Source: Bryoerythrophyllum caledonicum (lineage: Eukaryota; Streptophyta; Bryopsida; Pottiales; Pottiaceae). Taken from it: a DNA stretch of 64,000 nucleotides. The DNA lies in the NCBI GenBank assembly GCA_963971425.1, contig OZ020520.1, positions 11,841,807 through 11,905,806 on the forward strand. The letters run 5' to 3'. Numbering within the stretch: position 1 is the first letter of the stretch; each line of letters opens with the position of its first letter. The notes under the pieces were generated by a model. It ran no database searches. It was given only the letters and a program-made list of their open reading frames with translations, and was not told the origin of the DNA. Below, one piece after another: positions 10,501 through 23,761 of the stretch. Made by a program: the position numbers and the translations under genes.

Positions 10501-13369
10501 TGGCATGCCATGCTGAGCATCTCCTTGAAGGCTTCTCACCTGGAGTTTTTAGGTACTATACCAATATACCAGTCATCACTTCACCTATTTTGAATAATCC
10601 TCAACATTCGTTTCAGACACTCGTTTCAACACGAGAGGGAAATGCTGGCTGATTGGCGTACCTGCTCGTTTGTTTGCATACTTTCCTGCAATTCGAGCTG
10701 AAGGATCACCATATTAGTCATTAAAACCAAATTTCACTTTACCGTCTCTAAATGTTACTAAGGTTGGATGACCTATAACCACCAACTTAAGCTTGCTGAC
10801 CTATTTACAGCGTTTGTAACGTGGTAAGACATTTTTTGGGAATTCAAAATAGGATTTCATGAATATTGCAATTGTCGTGACCATTTATTTCTTCATATGG
10901 AAATTGCTACAAATTTTCAAAGTGGATAGTAAGCCGTGACCCATTCTCGACATACAAAACTCTCTATTTCCACAATAAGTTGTACTAATGACCACTTCTG
11001 CAAGAGACTAAAAACCGAGAGCTTTGAACCAATCATAAACTGACACCCAATCATAATTGACTTCCTAAAATTTCGGAAATGGGGTGGGTGGGTGGTGGTT
11101 TTGGTCCACATTAGATTGTTGGTTCTGGGGTTCGTGGTGGTGATAGGTCATCTAACCTTAGTCGAGAGTACAGAAAATTGTAACATTCGTACGAGGATTT
11201 TGAGAAATTGACCCTTGTAAAATCATCTCGTAAAATAAAAATAAATAAACGCTGTAATTTAATCCTTTAATGCCTAACTCGACCATGAGAACTTAGGAGA
11301 ATTTACGAGCATAATAGATTATCAGAACATCACCTACATAGTGGGTACATTTTAGCACAAGCCCACTTCACAGAAATCACTGTAGTTTGCTTATGTATGC
11401 ATGCATTGGAGATTGGAAAGATCTGTTGGAAAGCTAATGAGGAGCTCCAAGTACATAGTACACAAGAGACAATGGCCACATGTCAAACGAATTATAAGAA
11501 CAAAAACTCCAAAATTGACAAGAACAAAAACACCAAAATGGACCCTGCCAGGGTCTTGTAGGCATTAAAGAGTTAACAACGAGAGGCCCATAGGTGATCA
11601 CCTTTGGAGTAGTTTGCGTATTTGGTGGACCAATACTTTATCTCTGTTTGATTTGCAGCCTAGGTTAAGTTCCTAGGATCCATGCACTTCCAACGTATGT
11701 GGTGGAAATGTGCGCTAGAGTCTAATTGGCAAACTAAAGTGATGTTTGTAGTGACGAGTCGCAATGAAATGTATCCATTGTGTAGATGATGTTCTATATG
11801 ATCTATTACACTCCAAGCCTCGTCACCCTCATCATCCATAGAGGATTAAGATATATTTGTTTGGTCTAGCCTATCTCATACTAATTTCTAGAAAAAAAAA
11901 ATCTACACCCTCAATTTAATTACTAATTAGCAAACCATTGATTTCTCCAAAAAGAATTTGATAATTCCAATGGTAAAGGCATTCCAAGCTCCACTAATTG
12001 ATGCTTGAAGGATAGCTTCTACCATTTGTTCTTCAACAACAATGGGCTCTTTTATAACCACACCATTTTCGATTGCCAATATTTCATCATCATCATCTGA
12101 CACAAATAGATTGGCACTCTTATAATCCCTTTCATATTGCATATACTCTATTCATGTCCTATTGAGCAAGGTCCTGTTTTTGTCTACAGACAAATCTCTT
12201 AGTTGACTTAGTCAATTGTCTATTGATGTAACATGGACATTACTAGACTTAAGTACTCTCAATTGAGATCCACTTTATAGTCCCTTTCCTCATACTTATC
12301 GAAGGATGAAAGAATATGTAAACAAATCATGGTACATTCATCCAAATATATTGTTTAAAGAGGGAGGTTAAAAATGAGGTGGATTTTATGATTGTAACAA
12401 CAATCAAATCACATTTTTCCTTTGTCTCCAACATGGAATTTGTATAATTGTCATAAATAGAGAGTAAAAATATCAACAAAGGTAATATTGAGAGAGGGTA
12501 GACTGTGTAATTTTTTTATTAAATAATTAAGTCTTATATGAAAAGGAGTATGATGAATCTACAAGGGTAATTTTCTTGTTCTAAAATTCTATTTTTATCA
12601 CTTCCACAAAGTTCATAGAAGTGTTGTTGGTTTGGATTGTAGCAATGCTATCTTGTAAGAAGTGGGCAGCAAGCCGTGAGCAAAGAATATGTTTTCTTTT
12701 CCTTTTTTGGGCAAATACAAAAGAATTTAAACTGATTCCAAATTTTTTTTAAATTTCAATTTTGTCAACAGATTCAATAATTAGTTATGTTATGCTCAAA
12801 GAAGATTGATGGATTACAAGAATATGATGATTTTATTTTTTAAATTAAGTAAAAAGTCAAATTAAATCAAAGTTGCTTGGACAAATTGGGAATGGGAATG
12901 GCCGTGTAGAATGATCAAACGACAAGTCATACAAGGTTGAATGAAAGGGGGTTAGATGGGCACAAGTCATATGGAGGCGGACAATGAGAGGTTGGACATA
13001 GCAGAAAGGGAGGTCAAACAAGGCCGACAAGGGGATGTTAGATGGGGTCGGACGAGGTGATCAGATGAGGAATTTGGTCTATGTTGTAAATTTCTTAAAC
13101 ACAATTATCTATTTTTAATGACTTGTCTACATATGTGACATGTGATTTTGGAATTGCATCTGACGCAACAATGCCATGGTAAATGTAGAATGGTTTTTTT
13201 AAAGTAAAAATTTGGCCATCACAGAAACATTTGCAGTCATTATATCGTGACAGAATTGGCAACCATTACAACACAATAGACAACGTGACAACAACCAACA
13301 TCAAGTCTGCAATCAAATACTATCCACAATTGTATTAAAATATACATCTTCAAGTGCTCTCCTAACAAA
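10501..13369. other. AT-rich intergenic DNA, no supported gene
   Basis: Apart from poly-A/T runs and scattered matches to the TTAA-type repeats (for example GGCATTAAAGAGTTAAC near 11560) nothing is recognisable. A short minus-strand frame at 11927-12142 faintly recalls sequence before a gypsy protease but is too short to assign. Confidence 0.5.
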
Positions 13370-15599
13370 TTAACTCCTAAGGGCCTTAGGCATTTTCACA
13401 CCAAAAACACTTCAAAATGGCCATTTTTAGCACATTCAACTCAAAATGATACAATTTATTTTTTTGAAAATGTAACTATAGGATCTTGTACTAAAGTTTT
13501 ATAAGAGTGTGTGGTGAAAACTTTGGTGAGTTTAACCGCACGGATTGAAAGATATAAGCATTTGAAGTGAGACAAGAAGTTTTTTGAGGTCATACTAAAC
13601 ACCTTTAGCAAACTTTGACCACCTTCTATGACAAGTTTTCTGCACAACAAGGCATGAATTTCTAATTTCAACTAATAAAGGTTCATGTTAGACACATGTG
13701 CATCAAATTTTAGAAGTAGAAGAGGGGTAGACGATGTCCTTAAAAATCCTCCAATGCAACTATGTGTTGAGAGTTAACAATACAACAACCAGTTTTGCAT
13801 ATAACACATCCTTCTCAACTTTTTGAAATTCAAAAATCCCTACAATAGGTGCAAATATTTGCATTCCCTTTCAAAGATTTTTTTTTAATTTTTTTAAATG
13901 GACTAAAAGTCTAATTTCTATTGAATTTAGAATTTATTTGGTTTTTGCTACACTGTTTGTCATAGGTCACACGAAATTGCTGCACTATTTGGATGTCACC
14001 AATAATTAATTGTAACTTTTGAACCATAGGTTAGGTTTCTACAAAAAAAAATTATGTCTACGGAAAGCTAATAAAAAGTTGCCTATTCAATAAAAAATCT
14101 CCAAACATCATTCCTAAATTTGAGAACGTGGTATCCTACCCAAACCCAAAATGTCCGCCGAGGGGGCATTGGGCCTATAGGAATTAAGAGCTCCTTGAAT
14201 GAACTAGGACTAAAATGCACAAAGCCAAGATGGTTGCCACGGTGATGTCGCTACAACAATTGTACACACCCAAGTTGGTATGCTAGTAACCATACTCAAA
14301 CAAATGGGTGGATAATTTATTAAAAAGATGGTAGGCAGTTATTTTGCTTCACAAGGTTATTCTGCTTAAATGTTCAAGTTTTAATTTTATTTTGAAAACA
14401 TAGCCACAATTCTCAAGAAATGACATGGATTACCATAAGATCTTCATTTAGATAGATAAATTAGCATGCTTGCAAATTTTCATGAACTTTGTTTGCAAAA
14501 ATTGAAAGATCACATGTTTAGGGTGAAGAAGAAGCTTAATATTCTTCCATCCATCGACAGAACGAGTAGGCTTTGCCTTTCCTTGGCGTCATTTTTTTTG
14601 CATTACACAAGATCTAAATGCTATATCATCATGAGGTATGTGATGTTAATTCCTTGTACACCAATTTTTAGAGGTGAAAGAGCGATATTGCATATCTTTT
14701 AATAAAATGCAAGGAGCGGAGGTTCAAGAAATGCCAACACAAACTCAGATCGTTATAAAGCGAACACACTTATAAAAGGGGGATTCATACCACATCTTAT
14801 AGTAGGAAGATTGAGATTTGAAATATACTAAAATATCTAATACTTATTGTGGAAAAGAAGAATTTCTTTCCATTAATGCATGAAGATGCTCGACTTGCAT
14901 TAAAATGGAAGTTTCACATTAAAGACAAAAGAAAATTGACAATCTTAAAGAGAAGAATATAACTATTTTAATGGAAAATCTTAAATTATGTTCATAGAAG
15001 CTTATAGATTCTTTTTAGTTGCTTGGAATTGAGCAAATTGCATGTACGTGTCCATTGTTGAAAAATACAATCATATTCTTACAAAGTCAAAAATCTCTTT
15101 CGGGAAGGAAATGGAAATATTTGCATCTACCATAGGAATTTTTTACTTTCAAAAAAACTAAAAGGATGTACTATATGTAGAACTTGTTAGTGTATTGTTA
15201 ATTCTTGGCACATCGTTGTATTGCAGGATTTTTAAAGACATCTTCTACCCCTCTTCTACTTCTAAAATTTGGTGCACATGTGCCTAACATGATTTTATTT
15301 TAGCTAAAATTAGAATATCATGGCCAGTACTGCAAAACATTTCCATATAAGATGGTAAAAGTTTGTAAAAGGGATTTAATATGACCTCAAAAAAGATTTA
15401 TGTCTCATTAAAAATCTTTCAATGTGTGCAATCAAACTGACTAAATTTTTTTACCACACAGACTTGTACAATCCTAGTACAAAATCCTTTGTAAAGATAT
15501 ATAAAAAATGCGTTTATCTTCATTTTGTGTTGAATGCATTGAAACTGGCATTTTTCAATGAGCTTGGGTGATAAAATGTCAAAGAAGTATAGGAGTTAT
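13370..15599. mobile_element. Degenerate inverted-repeat element with TTAA-type ends (2.2 kb)
   Basis: The left end reads TTAA-CTCCTAAG..CATTTTCACACC and the right end is its decayed inverse (GACATTTT..TATAGGAG-TTAT). The arms 13374-13760 and 15215-15595 are inverted copies of each other. A further copy of the internal family sequence lies at 14570-14930. No transposase frame is present. Superfamily is inferred from the ends only. Confidence 0.55.
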
Positions 15600-15792
15600 A
15601 AGCATTCTTGAAGAAAGAAAGAGGAAAATTTCCAAATCATTTTAAAACATGCCCAAAATATAGAACATGAAACCTAATCATGTTTTTATTCCTTTTAAAC
15701 CATTGTAAAGCATGAATAATAATGGAAATATCTATTTATAGTCTCTACTGGATTCAAGATAGAATTCCCTTCACTATTCCAAGGTTTCTTAA

Positions 15793-16987
15793 CCCTTTAA
15801 GGCCGAGCGACCCATTTTGGGACGTTTTGGCACAATAATGTGGATAGCAACTGCTACATGCCACCTCCATGAAAGACTTAATCCCTAAGTTTCTTTGACA
15901 TTTTCACACCAAAATCACTTGAAAACTGTTAATTCTAGTACAATGAGTACGGGAGGAAACAAAAAATTATATTTCCAGTTAAAACCCCTGGATCTTATTA
16001 AAAATTAATAAATTACATATTCATAGAATTTCATCAACTTTGACCTCACGGGTTGAAAGATTATAGTGCTTGAGGTAGAAAAAATGGTTCATTTTCATCC
16101 TTGCCTTGAGTGAATAGTAGACTTTGACTACACTTAGTGCCAAAGTCTATTAGTTCACAAGGTCTAAATTTTATACCATCATGTTGATCATGAAATCAAC
16201 TCCTTGTACACCAATATTTAAAGGTAGAAAAGGGGTGTAGCCTATTCAAAACAATTGTGCAAGGCGTGGAAGCTCAAAAAGTGTCAATTCATGTTTTATT
16301 TTTAGGAACAAAATATGTTTTAGAATGATAATCCAAACGGTCAATATGAAGGTTTACACCACGTCTTGTAACACAAAAAAATAAAAAGTGAAAAATATGA
16401 AGATCTCAAAGTTTTATGTGGAAAAGAAGAAGTTATTTTAGTTCCTTGCCGGACGATGTGTGGCAATGTGTACAAATGTTTGACTTGGGATAAAATGCAT
16501 TTTTTCACTTTTGGCGGTATAAAAGGAAATAATATTACTTGCTAGTATTGAAAATCTCACATTTACTGGAGTGTCCTAGCAAAAGGTTTTGGAGTTGTCT
16601 AACGTGCCCACACTCAACAGTGTCCTCTCTAAGATGGCATGAATTTTTTTCTATAAGTCCGATGAGAACAAAAATTATACTCCCATGTAGCTCTTGTCTT
16701 CTTGCATCTCCATACAAAATTTCAAGAATCGCAAATATAAATTACAAACATCGGAACGTGCTCGAGATTTACAAAAGCCCACCTTGGGACTTTTTTCATT
16801 AGGGGTTAAACTATGAGAAAGAGGTGGAGGAAGATGGGCATCTATTGAGACAATCGCCACAAAAATCAGTGTAAGCATCAGTGAGCGTCAATAATTTATG
16901 AGAATGAAGGTTGTGATGAAATGTACCGTATGCATAGATATTGTTCGTAGATTCTTGCAGGCTAAAACAGCTCAACGGCCTGAAGGG
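15793..16987. mobile_element. TTAA-flanked element with CCCTTYAAGGCCG ends, containing a nested element
   Basis: TTAA at 15789-15792 and 16988-16991 flanks a unit starting CCCTTTAAGGCCG and ending CGGCCTGAAGGG. A second TTAA-flanked unit sits inside it (15882-16805), leaving about 270 bp of outer element. TTAA duplications with CCC..GGG ends are typical of piggyBac-like elements. No transposase is visible. Confidence 0.6.
15882..16805 (+). mobile_element. 924-bp TTAA-flanked element, copy A
   Basis: It is flanked by TTAA (15878-15881 and 16806-16809), starts TCCCTAAGTTTCTTTGACA and ends TTTTTTCATTAGGGG. Its sequence recurs in inverse orientation at 17650-18577, so length, ends and content are supported by two copies. 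No coding capacity. Confidence 0.7.
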
Positions 16988-17270
16988 TTAAAGTTGACCA
17001 CAAGTTCGTCCAAAATTCTTGCAATTCAAGTAGCCTTTTCCTTGGGATCCCATTTGCCAACAAAATAATATAAAATAGATGATGACCAAGCAATCACACC
17101 TTATAACTTTCAAGATTATTCAAACATTTCCACCCTCATCAAAAAGACACCTCATCACAAGTCGTCTTTTACACGTCCTGCTGACGCCACCTCGAACTTC
17201 TAAACTGACTATTAGAACATGCATATCTTCCTCGAGTACAGTTCAGCATGGAACTGAGATCTCACTTTAA

Positions 17271-17645
17271 CCCTTCGAATGTTTTATATTATAAATATTT
17301 TCTTCACATATGATATGCCATTGCGAAGGTATCAACCTAGTGCACATGTGAACCGCTCTTATTCAAAGTAAAAAAATTCTTGCAAGAATCTATTCATGGT
17401 TAAAGTAGTACACCCTCCAAAATCCATACTTTTCACTACCAATATACGATAACTTTAAACACTATAATCTATTCCATTAATCGTCGGATGTTGTGCAAAA
17501 TTTCTCCAAAGTTTAGGTCAGGGATTTAGTACATTTTTGTAAGGTTATGTTAAAATTAGGCATTGTATTTCCATCAAATCTGGTTCAAAGAAAAAAATCA
17601 GCAAAAATCTTGGTTTTTCCATAAACATACCTCCGCGCTAAAGGG
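17271..17645. mobile_element. 375-bp TTAA-flanked MITE-like unit
   Basis: It starts CCCTTCGAATG after TTAA (17267-17270) and ends GCGCTAAAGGG before TTAA (17646-17649). It shares that last TTAA with the adjoining element. Confidence 0.5.
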
Positions 17646-17649
17646 TTAA

Positions 17650-18577
17650 CCCCTAAATGAAAAAAGTCCCAAAGTGGGCTTTTATAAATCTCATGCACAT
17701 TACCATGGTTGCAATTTATAATTACAATTCTCAAAATTGTGTACAGAGATGCAAGAAAACAAGAGGCACTTGGGAGTATGATTTTTATTCTCATCAGACT
17801 TATAAACTAAAAATTATGCCATCTCAATAAAAATTTGTCGAGTGTAGGTTTGTTGTGCAACTCCAAGAAATTTTGCTAGGAAACTCTACCAGATGTGAGA
17901 TTTTCAAAATCAACAAGTTGTATTATTTCCTTTCATATTCCCACGCTTTAGTGAAAATACGTTTTATCCCAATTCAAACATTTTCACACATTGCCACACA
18001 TTGTCCGGCAAGGTTCCCAAACAAAGTTATTTTTTTCAACATAAAACCCATGGATCTTCTTATATTTTACTTTTTATGTTTTTAAAATCAAGATGTGGGG
18101 TAAACCTTCTTATTATCCATTCAAATCATCACTCTAAACATATTAAGCTCACCAAAAAACAAAATGTGAATTGGCTTTATTTAGAACCTCCACTCTTTGC
18201 ACAATTTTTTTGAATATGCTACACCCCTTCTATATCCCTAAAATTGGTGTACAAAGAACTAACATCTTGATCAACATGATGGTATAAAATTTAGACCTTG
18301 TGTACTGCAAAACTTTGACACCAAGTGAAGTCAAAGTCTATTGATCCATTCAACGCAATGAAGAAATGAACCGTTTACTCTAACTCAAACATTATTATCT
18401 TTCAATCCGTGTGGTCAAAGGCCATAAAATTAGGTGAGAATGTAACTTAATAAGATTTGATTGAGACCCTACAATTAAAACTAGAAATAATTGTTTATGT
18501 TTCCTTCACTACTCAATGCACTAAAATCAAGTTCTTTGAAGTAATTTTAGTGTAAATTTGTCAAAGAATTTTAGAGG
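17650..18577 (-). mobile_element. 928-bp TTAA-flanked element, copy B (inverted relative to copy A)
   Basis: It starts CCCCTAAATGAAAAAAGTCC and ends AAAGAATTTTAGAGG, with TTAA on both sides (17646-17649, 18578-18581). Colinear inverse matches to 15882-16805 run through its whole length. Confidence 0.7.
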
Positions 18578-18811
18578 TTAAATTACCACATGGTGGATCC
18601 TCAAGGCTTATATTTGGCATAAAATTTGCCCAAACAAGTTTCTAGACCCCAAAATTGAATTGCCTCAAAAACGAGCTCAATAGGCTCTCTTGCCATCATG
18701 ACAAGGGTCATTCCTCTAATAAATGCTAATTAAACCCAGATATATGCATTTGGGGCTAGGGGATGCTTCCATAGATACTATGACAAGAAGCAAAATGTAA
18801 TGAAAATTTAA

Positions 18812-19165
18812 CCCTTACAGTTTACACAAAACACCATATTCATGAAAAGTGCACATAGATGGGTGCACTTTATTTTAGATCAAAACTACAATCACAAATA
18901 ATTAATAGATTTCTACATGTAAGTTCCTAATTGCATTGCTAGTAAATTTGGGACACTATCTAGTTCAATAAGTTCATAATAAGTTTTACAACTAAAAGTT
19001 GAAAGGTTAAAAGTGGAGAAGGTCACTTTTGGTTGGACTCACACAAAGATTTTAGCAATTTCCATCTACAATAGAAATTCCAAAAGGGAATGTTATAAAT
19101 TGACACCATAGGAACCCGCCCAAACCTTCAAGAGTCTCCCAAAGGGACTCTTTGCGCTTTAGGGA
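18812..19165. mobile_element. TTAA-flanked repeat unit
   Basis: It is flanked by TTAA (18808-18811, 19166-19169), starts CCCTTACAG and ends GCTTTAGGGA. Its last ~150 bp (GTCACTTTTGG.. to the end) recurs inverted at 29103-29250. Its start (ACACCATATTCATGAAAAGTGCAC) recurs inverted at 21884-21907. Confidence 0.45.
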
Positions 19166-19169
19166 TTAA

Positions 19170-19460
19170 AATTGCACTCTATAACTTCTTAACACAAATC
19201 GTCCAAGTTCATAACAAATTCTACAACTCAATGTTGAAAGGTTAGAAGTGGGAGGAGTCTAGCTTAAGCCTGACCCCCCCTTTCAAAATTGCACTTTCTA
19301 ATTATTTAACTCCAAATCTATAATTTCATAACAAATCCTACACTCTTTGTTTTTAGGTTAGGAGTGGTGGGTGTCAAGCTTAAGCCCGACCCCCACCCAT
19401 TTTTAATTTGCACTCTTTTACCTTTGAATACAAATTCTATAATTCCATTATAAATCATTG
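19170..19460 (-). repeat. Two inverted copies of the 118-bp repeat unit
   Basis: Two units with the motif AGCTTAAGCC(T/C)GACCCCC, 120 bp apart (about 19255 and 19375), match the large array at 20590-21790 in the opposite orientation. Confidence 0.65.
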
Positions 19461-20589
19461 AATTCTACAATATCTTCATTTGGGCTTATGTTCTATTAAA
19501 GCCATTACACATTCATTAAGTTACATGGAAGTTAAAAAACCCAATTAGTAAAGTGATGTATTCTATAATGGTATAATGCCCTTGTTGAACGACTTGTAAA
19601 TTAGATGAGCCAACTTGCGTGAAAAGATATATTTTACAAACCCTAAACTTGCTTGAACATGAATATATAACAAACTCTAAACTTGCTCACAAGATTGATA
19701 ACCTCTCTACTTCACAAACTTACTTCATGTCTTCTCACATATTCCACCATAACCTTCTTTCTTGCTATGCATCTTGTTTCTACTCTCTTCACTTTGTTCA
19801 AGCAACTTCACTATCTTCACATGTAGCCTCACAAGCTAGCCTTCTTCACTACGTTCACAAGCTAGTTCTTCGAGCTTCAAGAGCTCTCTTTGCTCTTACC
19901 TCATATCCCCCTTAGATGCAATTCCAAACCCTTCTTAGTAGCACGAGATCCAAACTCCATATTGAGAGAAATAGAAGAGAAAGTAGATTAGGGTTTGATT
20001 GTACGAGTTTTTTGAATCTAACGGGAGTTGAGGGCAAGATCTAGATCTAGATCTAAATGTGTGCAAACAAGTATAAAGTCATAGTTGACTTTGGCAGTAG
20101 GGCGGACCCACCTTGATTGACCTCGAAATTAGGGTTTGGAAGGACTTGGGTTAGAGAGTTGGCTTGACTTGGCATTTTGAGAAGAGAACTCTTTGCTTTT
20201 CATTTTTGCTTGTATGAAATGATACAATTTCTTGCGTTCTCCCAACATTTGTATTCTCAAATTCTCCCTTCATAAAATAAGAGATAGCTTCATTAGTTGT
20301 AGTAGTGATCTTGGATCATTTTTGTGGCAAGATTTATGCTTTCTAATTATTGAAGGTTGAAATCTAACATGCTTAAAAGAACATTTTGTTGCATAATCCA
20401 TCAGAAAATTTAATGGGTTTTGTCAAACTTTTGAGGATTTGAGAAACTTGAAATTTAGCCATTTGAGGTTGTTAAACCCATTCTTGAGATCATGGTTGAG
20501 CTCTAATCTAATAAACCAACATATTGATTGAAAGAAAGGAGGATTGTTGGAGCTTAGGCCTAATCGTCTTTCACTATTGGATCTAAATT
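19461..20589. other. Spacer between inverted 118-bp arrays, no supported gene
   Basis: A 98-residue open frame at 19619-19915 is low-complexity (Ser/Leu/His) with no recognisable domain and is not called. The rest is AT-rich. Confidence 0.5.
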
Positions 20590-21790
20590 TTTGCTTAGAA
20601 AAGTTAAAGAATCCAACTTTGAAATGGAGAGGTTGGCCTTAAGCTCGGAATCCTCCACTTCTAACCTCTAAACTTTGATATTTAAAACTAGTTATGAACT
20701 TATAGAATTGGAGTTACAGAGTTAGAAAGTGCAATTTTGAAAAGGGGGATTGGGCTTTATCCGGACCCCCTCGTCTTCTAACCTTTCAACTTTGAGTTGT
20801 AGAATTTGTTATGAACTTAGAAAATTGGAGTTAAAGACTTAGACAATGCAATTTTGAAAGAGGGGGTCAGGTTTAAGCCGAACCCCTTCTACTCCTTACC
20901 TTTCAACTTTTAGTTGTTGGATTTGTTGTGAAATTATAGTATTGGAGTTAAAGACTTAGAGAGTGCAATTTTGAAAGGAGGGGGGACCAGGCTTAAGCCG
21001 GACCCCCTCGACTTCTTACCTTTCAACTTTGAATTGTAGAACTTGTTATGAACTTATAGAATTGGAGTTAAAGACTTAGAGAGTGTGATTTTGAAAAGGG
21101 GGGGTCGGGCTTGAGCTAGACCCCTTCTACTTCTAACCTTTCAATTTTGAGTTGTAGAACTTGTTATCAACTCAAAGAATTGAGTTAATTGTTAGAGAGT
21201 GCAATTTGAAAAAGGGACGGGTCAGGCTTAAGCCTAATCCTCTCTACACATATCTAAATAGTAAATTTTAAATTTTGTTTTAAGTTGTCAATTTTTTTTG
21301 TCAGACTTAGATGATTTATTAGCAATTTTCAAGTTTTGTGTTGTTAGTTAAAGTGTGGAATTTAAGAAGGGGGGGTTGGGCTTAAGCCTTACCCCCACCT
21401 CTAAATTTTATATTTTGAATTTGGTGAATTATTATGAAATTTTCAAGTTTTGTGATGGTGAATCAAAAAGTGAAAAATTTAAGGGTGGGGTTGGGCTTAA
21501 GCCTAACTCCCTCTACACACCTCTTATATGTTGAGTTGGAGAATTTATCGTGGAATTGTCAAATTTTATGTTGTAAAGTTAGAAAGGGCAGTTTTGAAGG
21601 GGGTTGGACTTAAGCGTAACCGTCCATCACACCCATGCATTTTATATTTTGATTAGACAATGTAACATGAAATTGTCAAATTTTGGATAGGTGATTTAGA
21701 AAGTACTTTTTTGAAGGGGTGTTGGGCTTAAGTTAACTTCCCACTTTTAAACTTTGTATTTTATGGTAGAAAATTTATTGTAAGATTTTC
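20590..21790 (+). repeat. Degenerate ~118-bp tandem array, about ten units
   Basis: The landmark GGCTTAAGCC..ACCCCC recurs near 20627, 20747, 20865, 20988, 21106, 21222, 21373, 21491, 21603 and 21720, so most units are 112-123 bp (one interval 151). Between landmarks each unit carries TTCTAACCTTTCAACTTTGAG and GAGTTAAAGACTTAGAGAGTG in degenerate form. The middle units are most alike. No coding capacity. Confidence 0.8.
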
Positions 21791-22898
21791 AACTTTTGTA
21801 TTCTATACAACCAAAATCTTACATTATGAATCAATTTCAAACATCCAAAAATTTCACAATGTGCACTTTTTATGTTTGATGTGCACTTTTCATGAATATG
21901 GTGTTACAAGTACTAACTGATCATTGAGTATGCAAAATCTCAATTGACTTGAAATCTACAAAGAATCAAGTATCACAAAGTATTTGTTGTATTTAGGTTA
22001 AGCCTTAAATGTCAAAAGGTGCCATTGGGTGCCAACAATATTCTACGTGTATCGTATCAAATTTGAACAATATTAGGTTCAAATATAGAAATGACCTCCA
22101 AATTAAATATTTTGGTTGAAGAATCTTCAATCTATAGGTTTAAGTCTTGCTAAATTTTAGTACATATTTTGTTTTCTACAAAGTGAAATATGTGTTTGTT
22201 TATATGGTTCTTGACGTTTAAAGATGACGTTTAAGGATTAGGAATTGCACGTACTAGAAGAGCATTTGCATGGCTCCTCATGTTTGTTTTCTACTTTTAA
22301 CCGTAGGATCTTAAAGTTCAATACCACAAGAATACATTCAATTGTTTTTGGTAAACTTTGATTGTGTAGGTTATAAGATACATGCAATTGAAGAATGCAA
22401 TATAATTTTTCTCTACCTTTTGCAGATAAGGTTAGTATATTTTGACTAAAAAAATGGCATAATTCTCCACTACAAATTGCATAAATGTTACAAAACTATG
22501 TTCTACTTTGAATTAGTTTGTTGCACACTAAAAATCACAAGCAATGGAGGAATTTTGGATATGGAAAACATTCTTGCAATAGCTAGGGGTACAGAATGCA
22601 GCGACATTGTCTTTGGTATAAATTTTTTATTTTTTGTTTGAATGAATTATTTTGGATCTAATATTCAATGGAAGATAAAGTCATCGTGCCTTCTTTTAAT
22701 AGAGAAGAAAATTGGATAAACATGAAATCCTTAAATTGTATGCATTTTTAGAATGAAAAATATTAATGTCTCCCGAGAACTTTCTTTCCTTGCCACCTTC
22801 CTCAAAAGATTGTATTATTCAACTCACAATACTCACAACTCAGAATATTCAAATTTTTAGTACCTTGCCTAGTTGCTCCAAAGTCTAGCTTTTGATGT
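21791..22898. other. AT-rich DNA, no supported gene
   Basis: It begins with the inverse of the 18.83-kb segment (GTGCACTTTTCATGAATATG at 21885-21904) and otherwise shows no recognisable structure. Confidence 0.5.
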
Positions 22899-22902
22899 TT
22901 AA

Positions 22903-23757
22903 CCCCTAAAGGATAATTTGTACCTACAGGGTACAAATTGAGTTTGGGCGGATTCCTAAAAATCTAATTTTTAAAAGGTTTTTTTTAGAATCTTAGTGGG
23001 ACTCGGAATACGGGGTTTTTTGTGAGTTGATTTTTCTTCCTCTTTTTGGACTTATAGGGAAAAATTATAGTGCTTCAAACATCAAAAGTTCAAGTTTGGG
23101 ACAACTAGACACAATACTATAGAGCAGAGCAATACTGTAGAGATGAGTAGTGCATTCTTTTGAAGAAGGTAGCAGTGTAGGAAAGTTCTTGTTATAGCCC
23201 TCAAAAATACATAGAAATTAAGTATTATAAAACTTTGTCAAAAAATATCCTTTTCGGTTAATAAAATAAAAAGTAATGTTTTTTCACCATTTGGATTTTA
23301 GATCCAAGAATTATTTTTCTACTTAAGAAATAGGATTTCTTTCCCATATAAATGACTACTTCTATATCCCTAGTCATTGCATGTCTATTTCTCTTATCCT
23401 CAACACCTTCATTGCTTGTGATTTTTGGCATGTAATGACCTAATACAAGGTAAAATATAGATTTATAAAATTTATGCAATGCGTAGTAAGAAAATATGCC
23501 ATTATCTTGTATCAAAGTACGTTGACTGTATCTGCAGATGGAAAAAGAAAACCATATTGCACTCTTCAAAAACATGTATCTTACAAATCATGTGATCAAA
23601 GTTCACAAAATGTTATGAGTGGATTCTTGTAGTAGTGAACCTCAAGATCCTACAGCTGAAAATAGTAAAAAAATAAATAAATTAGTCTTGCAATGTTTTA
23701 TCTTAAAGAAGCATTTTGGAGTGGTTTTGGTGAGACATAGTCTTGGTCCTTGAGGGA
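22903..23757. mobile_element. 855-bp TTAA-flanked element
   Basis: TTAA flanks both sides (22899-22902, 23758-23761). The ends are CCCCTAAAGGA and TCCTTGAGGGA, a near-perfect 11-bp terminal inverted repeat. The right part resembles the arms of the 13.4-kb element (ATTTTGGAGTGGTTTTGGTG). The minus-strand frame at 23258-23575 has no recognisable domain. Confidence 0.6.
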
Positions 23758-23761
23758 TTAA

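Noticed and set aside
11927-12142. 71-codon minus-strand frame vaguely like sequence before a gypsy protease
   Set aside because: It is too short and lacks the protease motif itself.
19619-19915. 98-codon plus-strand frame
   Set aside because: Low complexity, no domain, and it lies between inverted repeat arrays.
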